From: Bradyrhizobium sp. CSS354
GTDB lineage: Bacteria; Pseudomonadota; Alphaproteobacteria; Rhizobiales; Xanthobacteraceae
Reading direction: 5' to 3'
NCBI RefSeq assembly: GCF_029051725.1
Contig: NZ_JAACFU010000005.1
Location: 1 to 64,000 of the forward strand
Length of the DNA stretch: 64,000 nt
Under the pieces are notes generated by a model. It was given only the letters and a program-made list of their open reading frames with translations, searched no databases and was not told where the DNA came from. Numbering within the stretch: position 1 is the first letter of the stretch; every line of letters begins with the position of its first letter. This document shows positions 1-7,969 of the stretch, one piece after another. Both the position numbers and the translations under genes were made by a program.

Positions 1-165
1 GTTGAGCTTGGTGCGATAGGCCTCGACTTTTCCCTTGTCGTCCAGTTGCATATCGAGCTTGACCACCTCTGCAATGCGAAGATCCCGGAGGGATTTAGCG
101 GCTTGCTCGACCGCATTGGCAGCCGCCGGGACGAGATCCGGTCGAGGTGCCGGCCATCTTGCCGC
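1..165 (-). pseudogene. Dodecin-family remnant, frameshifted, cut by window edge
   Basis: The complement of the first 130 bases translates to a stretch containing AAANAVEQAAKSLRDLRIAE and then VVKLDMQLDDKGKVEAYRTK, which I recognise as the core of a dodecin, a small dodecameric flavin-binding protein. The expected start of the family (a segment like GTST.SWE) is present as GTSTGSRP around positions 125-152 but in another reading frame, so one indel lies near 121-140. No good start codon precedes it, and the C-terminal strand lies left of the window. Probably a dead gene, but only part is visible. Confidence 0.55.
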
Positions 166-582
166 AGTACGAAAAAATGCGACGTGTCCGGACTGACGTC
201 ATTCAGGCGGAGGCACGAAAAAACGGACTGCGTTTCGATACGCACGGTACCGCCAAGACCGGCGCAAAAGTCGGCAACGAGCGTTCCTGAGCCGATCTGA
301 GCTGGCTGAGCCAGTTCGCCGGACAGGAATTTGGATCGAAGGAGACTGAAGCTTGGCTCTGATGCAATGGTGGAGGTCTGCAACGGGCCAAAAGCACCGG
401 TTTGGCGCGGATGCAAACTTCAGCAAGCGTTTAAGTGACCCAAAAGAGCGCTTCGCCTAATGGTTGTCCTCGTGGCGCGGCGGATTGCATGCAAACAGCG
501 CGACGACAGATGAGACACTGTCATGAGATGTCTACTGGCGTATCCCGGGCGCAGTGTTTTCACCAGCCAGGGTCACAAGCGG

Positions 583-705
583 TCATGGATCGGCTCCGGC
601 GGCTTCGATGAGGTTCTTGGCCGCTTCGTACCGATTGGTCTTGGGATTTTCCATGATGCTGTTGAGAGATTTTGGTGTGTATTGCCCTGTCATACAAAAA
701 TGCAT
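583..705 (-). CDS. Truncated GYD-domain protein
   Basis: A 40-residue frame begins MHFCMTGQYTPKSLNSIMEN and matches the N-terminal third of GYD-domain proteins, small ferredoxin-like-fold proteins of about 95-100 residues with no assigned function. A strong ribosome binding site (GGAGGAAG, 5-6 bases before the ATG) is intact. The frame stops after 40 codons, so the last two thirds of the domain, including the GYD segment, are missing, and I cannot find them downstream in another frame. Probably a broken gene that kept its translation start. Confidence 0.55.
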   Translation of the reverse strand: MHFCMTGQYTPKSLNSIMENPKTNRYEAAKNLIEAAGADP

Positions 706-1014
706 GATGACTTCCTCCTCTCGAGGAATGTTCGAAAATTAAGGGTTTGCTAACGCGACATGCCGCGACCATCCTAAGCGGGTTTCTTCGTTCGGGCCGC
801 GGGGCGCGGCCGCGGTTGCAGATGTCAACGGCCTGCCAAATAGAGCTGATAGCTGGAGCTCCATGAGCGCGCGTCATGTCGGCCGTAGGGCAAACCGGAC
901 GCCGATCTAACTTGGCGTCTGCCGCAGCTTTTGACCCAGTTCGGACGTTGAGCCTAGCCGAAGAAGGTGCGGCATGCTTTGATCTGCGGAGCTGAACTCG
1001 TCTGAGGTTCCTAC
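706..1014. other. Intergenic stretch with a repeat copy
   Basis: The 300 bases between the GYD fragment and the cyclase gene show no convincing reading frame. They hold one copy of the interspersed repeat listed at 872-946. The 166-582 interval to the left likewise shows nothing I recognise. Confidence 0.6.
872..946 (+). repeat. Interspersed intergenic repeat, family B copy 1
   Basis: Contains the block GGCAAACCGGACGCCG followed about 25 bases later by GCTTTTGACCCA. The same arrangement recurs at 2869-2946, 20045-20120 and, inverted, at 8805-8880, with a partial copy at 22078-22122. All copies are intergenic. Confidence 0.7.
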
Positions 1015-2790
1015 GTGACAAAGGAGCACCTGCAGCGTCGACTTGCGGCTATTCTGGCGGCGGACGTCGCCGGGTACAGTCGCTTGATGGGTTCAGATGA
1101 GGAAGGCACGCTGACCCAGATTAAATCGCTCAGGAAGAACCTTATTGATCCAACTATCACCGCCCATCGCGGACGGATGGTAAAAACCACGGGCGATGGC
1201 ATGTTGGTCGAATTCGCAAGCTTGGTTGACGCCGCGAGGGGGGCCGCTGAAATTCAGCGAGCCATGGCGGCGCAAAACATCAGTGTGCCGCAGCACAAGC
1301 GGATCGAATTTCGTATCGGCATTCACGTTGGCGACATCATCATCGACGAGAACGACATTTTCGGCGACGGCGTCAATATCGCGGCCCGTCTCGAAGGGAT
1401 TGCCGAACCGGGGGGCATCTGCGTCTCAGATGACGCGCAACGCCAAATTCGCGGCAAAGCCGGGCTGGCGTTCGACGAAATGGGCCTGCAGTCGCTGAAG
1501 AACATTGCCGAGCCGATGCTCACTTGGCGGCTCCTGATCGACGACAAGCTTTCGTCGATATCCAAGCACGCTGAGACCCCGCTAAGGCCTGACCTGCCCG
1601 ATAAACCCTCGATCGCTGTGTTGCCGTTCCAGAATATGTCTGGAGATCCAGAACAGGAATATTTTGCCGATGGCATAGTCGAGGAGATCATTACCGCACT
1701 CTCCCGCTTCGAGTCGCTTTTCGTGATCGCCCGCAACTCGAGTTTCACCTACAAGGGCAAAGCTGTCGATATCAAACAGCTGGGGCGTGAACTTGGGGTC
1801 CGTTACGTCGTCGAGGGTAGTGTGCGCAAGGGGGCGGGGACGCTTCGCATCACAGGCCAGTTGATCGATGCGACGACGGGTGCACACCTCTGGGCGGATC
1901 GTTTCGAGGGTAGACTAGACGACGTCTTCGCTCTGCAGGACATGATCACCGAAGGCGTAGTCTCCGCTATTGAGCCGACCGTACAGAAGGCCGAGATCGA
2001 GCTGGCGGCGCGGCGTCGACCAGCCAACCTCAGTGCGTACGACCTCTGCCTCCGCGCGCAGCCACATTTCCACTCAATGACCCATGAAGGGCTCGCCGAA
2101 GCGCTCCGGCTGAGCGAACGCGCATTGGAGATCGACCCCAACTATGGGTTTGCCGCCCATCTGGCGGGTAGCTGCCACGCGCTCAGAATAGCGCAGGGTT
2201 GGGCCAATGACTTGAACCGCGAGATGGCGGAAACGACACGGCTTTTTTCGTTGGCGCTCAGTATCGACGAACATGATCCCGACTTCCTGGCCAGCGTCGG
2301 TTTTGTGACCTCTTATCTGACAGAGGACTTTCCCACTGCGGCGGAAATGGTGGACCGTGCGGTCGTTCTCAATCCGAATTCGGCTCTTGCATGGAACATG
2401 CGAGGGTATGCCTACCTGTTTGGGGGAAAGGCCGCGGAGGCCGTTCGAAGTTTTGAAAAGACGGTTCGCTTGAATCCGCTCGACCCTATGCTTTTCCTGG
2501 CGCTTGCGCCCATGGGAATTGCGTTGATCGAGCTTCGGCGCTTCGACGATGCGGTCGCTGTTGCGAGGAAAGCCGCTCGTCAAAACCAGACCTATGCGAC
2601 GACCTATCGCTGCCTTGCATCGGCCTTGGCTCATCTGGAATGTGAGGCCGAAGTGAAGCAGGCGGTTGCCCACCTATTGGCGATCGAACCGAATTTTCGA
2701 GTTTCGGAATGGTTGAAACGTGGCGCCCAGTGGCACCGGCATAACCGTTTGACGATCGAGGGCATCCGCAAGGCGGGACTGCCGGAATGA
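1015..2790 (+). CDS. Class III adenylate/guanylate cyclase with TolB-like and TPR domains
   Basis: This 591-residue protein has an N-terminal class III nucleotidyl cyclase domain (about 8-172). Both metal-binding aspartates (D17 in ADVAGYS, D61 in TTGDGM) and the transition-state Asn/Arg pair (N121, R125 in GDGVNIAARLE) are present, so it should be catalytically competent. Residues 198-320 form a TolB-like domain starting AVLPFQNMSGDPEQEYFADG, and about 345-560 is a series of TPR helices. There is no membrane segment, so it is probably cytoplasmic. The start is a GTG preceded by GAGG. It stands alone. Bradyrhizobium genomes carry many such proteins and their input signals are mostly unknown. 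A relative without the cyclase domain lies at 8967-10478. Confidence 0.93.
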   Translation: MTKEHLQRRLAAILAADVAGYSRLMGSDEEGTLTQIKSLRKNLIDPTITAHRGRMVKTTGDGMLVEFASLVDAARGAAEIQRAMAAQNISVPQHKRIEFRIGIHVGDIIIDENDIFGDGVNIAARLEGIAEPGGICVSDDAQRQIRGKAGLAFDEMGLQSLKNIAEPMLTWRLLIDDKLSSISKHAETPLRPDLPDKPSIAVLPFQNMSGDPEQEYFADGIVEEIITALSRFESLFVIARNSSFTYKGKAVDIKQLGRELGVRYVVEGSVRKGAGTLRITGQLIDATTGAHLWADRFEGRLDDVFALQDMITEGVVSAIEPTVQKAEIELAARRRPANLSAYDLCLRAQPHFHSMTHEGLAEALRLSERALEIDPNYGFAAHLAGSCHALRIAQGWANDLNREMAETTRLFSLALSIDEHDPDFLASVGFVTSYLTEDFPTAAEMVDRAVVLNPNSALAWNMRGYAYLFGGKAAEAVRSFEKTVRLNPLDPMLFLALAPMGIALIELRRFDDAVAVARKAARQNQTYATTYRCLASALAHLECEAEVKQAVAHLLAIEPNFRVSEWLKRGAQWHRHNRLTIEGIRKAGLPE

Positions 2791-2868
2791 CTCACGTCGG
2801 GGGGCTATCATCTCCTCCGAGCAGAACAAGTGGCTTTTTGGCCCTAAGCCGAAGAGCGGTTGAACACC

Positions 2869-2946
2869 TGTCACGTCGGCTGTCAGAGGCAAACCGGACG
2901 CCGGTCCCGCTTTTGAGTCCACCGCCGCTTGCGACCCAACTCAGAC
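2869..2946 (+). repeat. Interspersed intergenic repeat, family B copy 2
   Basis: Shares ACGTCGGCTGTCAGAGGCAA and CCGGACGCCG with the other family B copies. It lies between the cyclase gene and the terminator of the outer membrane protein gene. Confidence 0.7.
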
Positions 2947-2949
2947 ACA

Positions 2950-2980
2950 ACAAAAAAGCCCCGGCATGCCGGGGCTTTGG
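2950..2980 (-). terminator. Rho-independent terminator of the Omp25-type gene
   Basis: Perfect stem AAAGCCCCGGC/GCCGGGGCTTT, followed on the minus strand by a T tract (TTTTTTG). It sits 20 bases past the stop codon of the minus-strand gene at 3000. Confidence 0.85.
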
Positions 2981-2999
2981 TTTGCCAAGGTGGGGGCGA

Positions 3000-3764
3000 T
3001 CAGTATCTGGCCGCGACCGGGGCGCCGTATCCACCGAAACGGTAATTCAACCGAAGCGTGACCATGTCCACATCCTGACTGATCCCACCGCCGGTGAGGA
3101 CAAGCCCTCCGGGAGTGACTACGCCTGCGAAGCCGGCGTTGTCACGCCCCATCCAGAGATGGTCGTATTCGATACCGAACGACCAATTGGGCGTGAAGCC
3201 GTACTCCCAGCCAACACCAAGGGCCCCGCCCCACCGGGTGTGGCCAGCCGATGCCAGGCCGACCCCGGTGACGTTGTTGAATATATCGAATCGGTTGCGG
3301 GTCACGGCGGCGCCGCCCTTCACGTAGAACAGCGAGGCGTTCCACGCCCAACCGAGTTGTGCCGTGAAGAGACCGATTGCGTCAATTTTGCCTGTGGTCG
3401 AAATTAATGGATCGATCAGACTGACGCGCGTGTTCTTGATCTCGGCCCAATCTCCTTGCGCTTCCAGGCCGAGCACAAATTGATTGGTTTGCCAGCGATA
3501 CCCAATCTGGCCGCCCACAAGACCCCCGGAGCGATCCGCGCAACCACCTGCGACTGTCCCTGCGGGCGTCACGAAATCCACACAACCGTGGCTTTGCCCC
3601 CAACCGCCGTTTGCGCCGATGTAGAATCCGGTCCAATCATAGATCGGCGCGACCACCGGGGGCGGGGCCTTGACGTAAGGTTTAGCAGCCAGATCAGCCG
3701 CTGAGGCGGGGGCCGCCATGCTTACTGCCAGCAAGGCCATGCCGCTTAACATCAACTTCTTCAT
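3000..3764 (-). CDS. Omp25/RopB-type outer membrane beta-barrel protein
   Basis: A 254-residue protein with a clear signal peptide (MKKLMLSGMALLAVSMAAPA, then SAADLA). It continues with the segment YDWTGFYIGANGGWGQSHG that typifies rhizobial Omp25/RopB porin-like proteins, and ends with alternating beta strands to the C-terminal LRLNYRFGGYG...RY. These are eight-stranded outer membrane barrels thought to act in envelope integrity. I chose the ATG at 3764 because it has GGAGCG seven bases upstream and puts the signal peptide at the start; an upstream in-frame extension has no signal character. It has its own terminator and is probably monocistronic. Confidence 0.9.
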   Translation of the reverse strand: MKKLMLSGMALLAVSMAAPASAADLAAKPYVKAPPPVVAPIYDWTGFYIGANGGWGQSHGCVDFVTPAGTVAGGCADRSGGLVGGQIGYRWQTNQFVLGLEAQGDWAEIKNTRVSLIDPLISTTGKIDAIGLFTAQLGWAWNASLFYVKGGAAVTRNRFDIFNNVTGVGLASAGHTRWGGALGVGWEYGFTPNWSFGIEYDHLWMGRDNAGFAGVVTPGGLVLTGGGISQDVDMVTLRLNYRFGGYGAPVAARY

Positions 3765-4475
3765 ATTTCGCTCCATCCACGTTTCACCCGAACGACACCG
3801 GTTCTTTTCTGGTGTCCGGCATTCCCGGCTCGAATCTAGCTGATCCGACCGGCATGCGACGTGCCCAGCCCGCCACACTCGGGAAATTTCGGCAATACGC
3901 GCGCTCCGGTTGCGTCAATGTTATTGACTGATCGACTATATCGCCCGGAGCTGGACGGCGCAGGCCCACCAGCTTGCCTGACAGTCATCGTCAAGGATGA
4001 AGCTAGATGAATAAGCTCGCCTCAAGGACGCCGTTGCGAGAAAATACGCGCGAAGGGGTAGGCGGATACGTCAGTTAGCCGAGGTTTGCACCCAGCCACG
4101 CGCCGTTCCTGTGGCGTTACCAGCGCCACCCTCATCCGAAACGCGCCACGCCGCCAAGCCGAAACATAGCATTAGCATCAAGTTGGCCAGCAAGAGCAGA
4201 CCGAGACAAAGTGGCTCACACGCGCCTCCGGAACAGAACGTTACTCCAGTACGGAGACAATAAATGATTCGAAAATGCAGCTGTGCTGACCTAGTCGCTT
4301 TTCAGAGGTTGTAGAAATTTGCTGGATCAACAGCTTCGAACTGGGGAGCGCAGCCCTCGAGCGGTTCGGTGCGGCGCCGAGGACTTCGCGCCGCGCTGAT
4401 CGTAGCTAAGAGGCACGGCAGGAGCTATTATCTCGTCCTTCTCGCTCGGGATCAGTCGCTTTCAGGAGTCTGGCA
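3765..4475. other. 710-base divergent intergenic region
   Basis: It must contain the promoters of the outer membrane protein gene and of the Cys-rich gene at 4476. One minus-strand frame ending at 4071 reads a hydrophobic stretch (LCLGLLLLANLMLMLCFGLA) and could be a small membrane protein, but it lacks an ATG or GTG upstream of the hydrophobic part. Nothing else recognised. Confidence 0.5.
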
Positions 4476-4739
4476 GTGATAAAAATCTTACAAGGAATGC
4501 TCCTCGCGACCACGGTTCTCGCTGCTGCTGCTAGTGGGGCACACGCCGCGGGTGGCTGTGGCGAGGGCTGTCATAGGACAAGCGGTGGCGCATGTGTCGT
4601 CGACGGCTGGGGCACGGGAGCCAAGGTTCGGAACGAATGCCCGGCGACCTCTCGCCCCCGTCCACCCTGCGGCGGCGGGGATTTCATCTGGGACCGCACC
4701 AAACAGGCGTGCTTCCAAAATAACCGCAGCTGGTTCTGA
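4476..4739 (+). CDS. Small secreted Gly/Cys-rich protein (GCG_CRPN-like)
   Basis: An 87-residue protein with a signal peptide ending near AHAAGG. The mature part has six or seven cysteines in the pattern GGCGEGCHR...CVVDGWGTGA.VRNECPATSRPRPPCGGG. This resembles the Bradyrhizobium family that NCBI labels GCG_CRPN. Function is unknown; the paired cysteines suggest an exported, disulfide-bonded protein. The start is a GTG with AGGAG upstream. It stands alone between divergent or convergent neighbours. Confidence 0.75.
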   Translation: MIKILQGMLLATTVLAAAASGAHAAGGCGEGCHRTSGGACVVDGWGTGAKVRNECPATSRPRPPCGGGDFIWDRTKQACFQNNRSWF

Positions 4740-4741
4740 TC

Positions 4742-4948
4742 TTAGTGCGTTGCCCCAGCGCGGGTGCGAACGAGTTCAGACAGGAGCAGCTTGGCCGTCA
4801 TTTCTGGCGGCACCCCTCCCACGTGGGTTGCCTTACTTCCAAGCGCCGATTGCAGGTACACGATGGAGTTCTGGACAAAATATGTCCCGTGATGCGCAAC
4901 ACCGTCGATTGTGACCGTTAGGGTCCGAACTACAGCAGGCCTTCCCAT
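4742..4948 (-). CDS. Small conserved-looking hypothetical protein
   Basis: A 68-residue frame beginning MGRPAVVRTLTVTIDG and running through a beta-strand-rich stretch (HHGTYFVQNSIVYLQS) to a short helix (AKLLLSELVRT). It is convergent with the gene at 4476 and almost touches it (2-base gap). GAGG precedes the ATG by about seven bases. Base composition and strand/helix alternation look coding, but I recognise no domain. A GTG four residues in is an alternative start. Confidence 0.55.
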   Translation of the reverse strand: MGRPAVVRTLTVTIDGVAHHGTYFVQNSIVYLQSALGSKATHVGGVPPEMTAKLLLSELVRTRAGATH

Positions 4949-5452
4949 GTGAAGCCTCGCTCATGGCAGTCCTTCAAAGCTCACGCACTAAGTGCATGAT
5001 TCGGGCTGGCGTAAAAACTTAAACCAGCGTCACTCTCTGAGGCGTTGCCCGCGGCAGGCCCAGCGCACCTTGGCAGTCCTGCGTGGACTCGAGAAACGAT
5101 ACGAGCGGCCATCAGTGGGCGGCTCTTTCGCCGGTTCACGCTGGTGGGCCTAGCACTCCCGGCGCTCTAATCCGCAATTGGATCGGCTGCCGGGAGCATT
5201 GGGGGCTGGAAAGCCAGCCGTGCCATGTTCGCTCTGAAGTGACGAGGCGCCACCGGTAGTTGTACGGAGTCCATTTTCGGAACGGGGTGTTCTACTGTCG
5301 GAACACCGGCGAGATTTGAGTACCAAGCTATTTGCAGTTGCCCGGGATGGCCGCAGTGGGGCTGGAACCACGCTGCGGCCTTTCCCCTGAGTGAACCCAA
5401 TTCTTTGTTGAGCCGTATCTGGCGGCGCAAATGTTTTCCTGCTGGGGGATTA
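4949..5452. other. Intergenic, nothing recognised
   Basis: About 500 bases with only short overlapping frames on both strands, none with a plausible ribosome binding site and domain. It should include the promoter of the minus-strand gene ending at 4742. Confidence 0.5.
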
Positions 5453-5617
5453 GTGAGCATCCAAAGCATAGTGGCTGCAATATTGGAGCGCGAGCTGGCT
5501 GCGCGTGGCGTGCACTCGTTGAGGCATTCTGACTGCATGGAGATCGTTGAAAATCTACTCGTTCGCTTGAAGGAGCTGGACCAGGAATTGGCCGCACGAA
5601 ACATCGAGCAAAGCTAG
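5453..5617 (+). CDS. Small helical hypothetical protein
   Basis: A 54-residue, almost wholly helical protein (MSIQSIVAAILERELAARGV ... ENLLVRLKELDQELAARN) starting at a GTG with a GGGGG tract upstream. Charged heptads at the C-terminus suggest a coiled coil. No family recognised. An upstream TTG at 5405 would add 16 residues of less helical sequence and has no better ribosome binding site. Confidence 0.45.
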   Translation: MSIQSIVAAILERELAARGVHSLRHSDCMEIVENLLVRLKELDQELAARNIEQS

Positions 5618-5633
5618 ACACTCCTTCATCGAA

Positions 5634-5700
5634 GGAGACACGGCCCCGGCTTGGAGGGTCCTTTGGGGATCAGGCCGAGGGCCGCTCCGCCAGCTTGGGC
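5634..5700 (+). repeat. REP-like hairpin repeat, family A copy 1
   Basis: Pattern GACACGGCCCCGGCT, a spacer of about 25 bases, then GGCCGCTCCGCCAGC. The two arms can pair as CGGCC.../...GGCCG. Other copies lie at 7497-7555, 13938-13998 and 19068-19117. Confidence 0.75.
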
Positions 5701-5883
5701 GAGCTAGTGCGAATTCAAATGCCCGCGCGCCTTTCCGTTCCTCCAAAGCCTCAACTCGCGGCCCACTTCTTTGCCAGCTGTGTGCAAATGCGAAATGGCT
5801 TCGCCTTGCAATTGTGTCGGTCTTCTGGCGTACTGCTCAGATTGTCGAGATGTTTTTGCGGTCTTTATTATTTTGAGGTCGTG

Positions 5884-6072
5884 ATGAGTATTTCTGATCG
5901 TATCCCGTATGCCGCTATCGCCTTGCATCAACGTTTCGCATTTCTAGAACATCAGATTGCCGAATTGGGCGTGTTGCGACACCGATTAATGCAAGCTGAG
6001 TTGCGACGCTACCTGTCGAGGTCGTGTCGGCGAGCTTCCGAAAAATCGCGCACACGCCGTCACAGTAGATAA
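5884..6072 (+). CDS. Small coiled-coil protein, LR.R..AE family
   Basis: A 62-residue protein starting at an ATG with GAGG seven bases upstream. The central helix reads ALHQRFAFLEHQIAELGVLR followed by HRLMQAE, then a basic tail rich in Arg. The helix matches that of the protein at 20216-20419 (LHERVWFLRSQLTELQNLR then SRVEQAE) and, more loosely, 13039-13188. This suggests a dispersed family of short coiled-coil proteins with basic ends. The basic tail could bind nucleic acid, but that is inference. Confidence 0.55.
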   Translation: MSISDRIPYAAIALHQRFAFLEHQIAELGVLRHRLMQAELRRYLSRSCRRASEKSRTRRHSR

Positions 6073-6152
6073 CCTTCCGCGCTCAACCGACAAAGAGTTG
6101 CCGGCTCCCGCTTGTAAGCCCAAGCTGTGGGAACACGTGAGTCGGGGGATTC

Positions 6153-6311
6153 ATGGAACGGAAGCCGTTTGAGAGCATGTCGGTTGAAGAGCTGTGGCAA
6201 CTCCACGCGGTCGTAAATGACGTTCTTGCCGTGAGGCTCGTGGCCAAAAAGCAAGAGCTGGAGCGACGGCTTGGCCTGCTCAACCGAGAAGACAAGACTC
6301 CTCGCAACTAG
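6153..6311 (+). CDS. Truncated H-NS-family protein, oligomerisation part only
   Basis: A 52-residue protein starting MERKPFESMSVEELWQLHAV and continuing through a charged helix (AKKQELERRLGLLNRE). This is the N-terminal dimerisation region of alphaproteobacterial H-NS-like proteins, typically about 100-110 residues long (S-M-S-V-D/E-E-L-W motif). The C-terminal DNA-binding region with its aromatic/RG-rich AT-hook-like loop is absent; the frame stops at TAG 6309. GGGGG lies six bases upstream of the ATG, and a terminator-like hairpin follows. It could be a dead fragment or an antagonist that poisons full-length H-NS oligomers. Confidence 0.7.
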   Translation: MERKPFESMSVEELWQLHAVVNDVLAVRLVAKKQELERRLGLLNREDKTPRN

Positions 6312-6327
6312 GCATTAAGAGAGATAA

Positions 6328-6378
6328 GAAAGGTGCCCTCAATTGCGCCTTTCCGCCGGCGGCTTCTTTTTTTGCCGA
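6328..6378 (+). terminator. Terminator-like hairpin after the H-NS fragment
   Basis: AAAGGTGC pairs with GCGCCTTT across an 8-base loop. A second GC-rich palindrome (CCGCCGGCGG) follows and runs directly into CTTCTTTTTTT, so transcription from the H-NS-like gene probably ends here. Confidence 0.6.
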
Positions 6379-6585
6379 CGATGAAGAGGCTAAAGATCGT
6401 CAGAGAAATTCTAGATGCTCAGCGGCCCGTCTCCACCATCAGAGCGGCTATCAGGCGAATTTCGTCCCGGCTATCCTGCACACGAGCCGGAGCTTGATTC
6501 GTCATGCTGGAAACCGTTCTCATGTTGCTGGGGTCGGGGCCATGGCCCTCCCGCTAATTGCGTTCTGGGGATTGCACAGACACGG

Positions 6586-6747
6586 ATAAGTCGCTTGTAG
6601 AATCGCTCTATGCTGGCTCAGCCAAACCTTACGGGGAAAGCAGGGAATGGTTAGGCCCGGCGCGTCTTACCGGACAAGGACGCGTCGGGCCGCGAGTGCG
6701 TAATCGCGCATTACGCAGGCTGGCGGCGCCATGCGCTTGGCAAAATA
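6586..6747 (+). repeat. 162-base segmental duplication, copy 1
   Basis: Near-identical to 15499-15659 in the same orientation, with about a dozen differences over 160 bases. It contains a conserved hairpin (GGCCCGGCGCGTC, 12-base loop, GACGCGTCGGGCC). Copy 1 and copy 2 translate to similar peptides, but no start codon with a ribosome binding site is obvious, so a structured RNA or a mobile repeat is at least as likely as a protein. Confidence 0.8.
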
Positions 6748-6800
6748 ATTGAGGCCGCTTGCTGGCGCACTGCCGGGGGGCTTGCAAAGTCGGCTTTGGG

Positions 6801-7016
6801 CTAGGCGTCTTGGCAGGGAATACTGAAGTTGTCACAAACGAGAACGAATGCCTCTTTTGCTTTTGTATCCTCGAAGCAGAAGCGAGTGCCGACCTCCGCC
6901 TGATCGATCCACCAATCGACGTTGCTGCCTTTAGCGATGCGGGAGGCTTCGCCGCGTAACAGGTCCAGTTGTCTTCCCGCAGCACGAACGATCAGGCAAT
7001 TTTTCTCTTTGGACAT
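6801..7016 (-). CDS. Small hypothetical protein
   Basis: A 71-residue protein (MSKEKNCLIVRAAGRQLDLL ... VDWWIDQAEVGTRFCFED ... CDNFSIPCQDA) with a good ribosome binding site (GGAGAAGG, five bases before the ATG). The mix of strands and a short helix suggests a compact fold. No domain recognised. It lies between the segmental duplication and a block shared with 15125-15290. Confidence 0.6.
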   Translation of the reverse strand: MSKEKNCLIVRAAGRQLDLLRGEASRIAKGSNVDWWIDQAEVGTRFCFEDTKAKEAFVLVCDNFSIPCQDA

Positions 7017-7605
7017 AATACCTTCTCCAATGGCACAGGACGCCGAAGTCATTGGTACTAAGAGCCGTGAACACGAAGGCCGCAGCAGGAGGACTGCTGC
7101 TGCGGCCCGCGCGGTCAAAAATTCCGGGTGAAAAACGACTAGGTGAAATATGCGGCCAGCCCCGGTGCGATGATCGTACCGCAGCATCTCTGGCTCGCAA
7201 TATGATCAATTTCACAATCGGCAGAAGGCTTAACATGCATCAGTGCGCCGGCTCTAAGGTCCATGAGGATCGGGAACAATCGGCAATCTGGGTGCGTTCG
7301 CCTCCAGCTCCGGGCGATGTCTCGGAGCGGACGCGTAGAACTTCCGGCCTCAGGGATCAACATCTGAGGCCGGCTTTTTGCAGTACCGCCTCGGCGCCAG
7401 TTTGATTTAGCGGTCGCCTATGCCATTTGGCAGATGAAAGGGTGGGGGTCGGAACGCACCGGGACATTGTGGCAATTCAGCGGAAGCTGGCGCACTGAGA
7501 GACGACCCCGGCGTGGGGGCCTGAGGGTTGATGCCGGGGCCGCTCCGCCAGCTGGAAGAAGAGAGCTAGCAAAACCTCCAATTTTTCCTCTGCGCGTTCG
7601 TTCCT
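7017..7605. other. Repeat-rich intergenic stretch
   Basis: Positions about 7060-7225 resemble 15125-15290: both hold GGCCGCAGC...GCGGCC hairpins, GGTGAAATATGC or a close variant, and CCAGCCCCGGTG. A family A repeat lies at 7497-7555. Just beyond, 7603-7655 resembles 15670-15720 (shared CTAACGAGCGCTCGA and GGCGGCTTGCCG). No gene recognised. Confidence 0.6.
7497..7555 (+). repeat. REP-like hairpin repeat, family A copy 2
   Basis: Arms ACCCCGGC and GCCGGGG followed by CCGCTCCGCCAGC, the same arrangement as at 5634, 13938 and 19068. Confidence 0.75.
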
Positions 7606-7868
7606 CTAACGAGCGCTCGATCTCGCAAACTGCGGCGGCTTGCCGGTGCTAAAATCCGGTCTGACCTGAGCCCCTCGGTTGCCGCATCCGGCGCATACCA
7701 AACGCGGCTCGATATCAGACAGGCGAACATCGTCCAACCAACGATCGGCGCTGAGTGCAACGTTGTGGCCGCAAGGCAGTAGACCAGGACGTCGCGCAAA
7801 CCCGTCTCGCGCATCTCGCTGAAAGTGAGTGGCTTCCCGGCCCTCGTCCACTCTCTCAGGGTGAGCAC
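7606..7868 (-). pseudogene. Frameshifted zinc-ribbon-like small protein
   Basis: Two overlapping frames join into one protein of about 85 residues. The first reads GTG...FSEMRETGLRDVLVYC. The second continues CGHNVALSADRWLDDVRLSD and IEPRLVCAGCGNRGAQVRPD. A one-base change near 7765-7775 separates them. The CxxC...C..C arrangement and the DVRLSDIEPR segment match small Bradyrhizobium proteins with a zinc-ribbon look. The related protein at 14327-14617 is intact. Confidence 0.6.
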
Positions 7869-7969
7869 ACGGTGCGGGAATCCTGGTGTCCGCTAAGGAC
7901 GGTTATCGGATGTCAGAACCAGCTGATGAGTATGTCCGCTAAGGGCCCAGAAGCGGAAATGAAGCTGCA

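Noticed and set aside
6558..6752. 64-codon frame in the 162-base duplication
   Set aside because: The peptide is partly conserved in both copies, but there is no start with a ribosome binding site and the ends diverge. A structured repeat explains it equally well.
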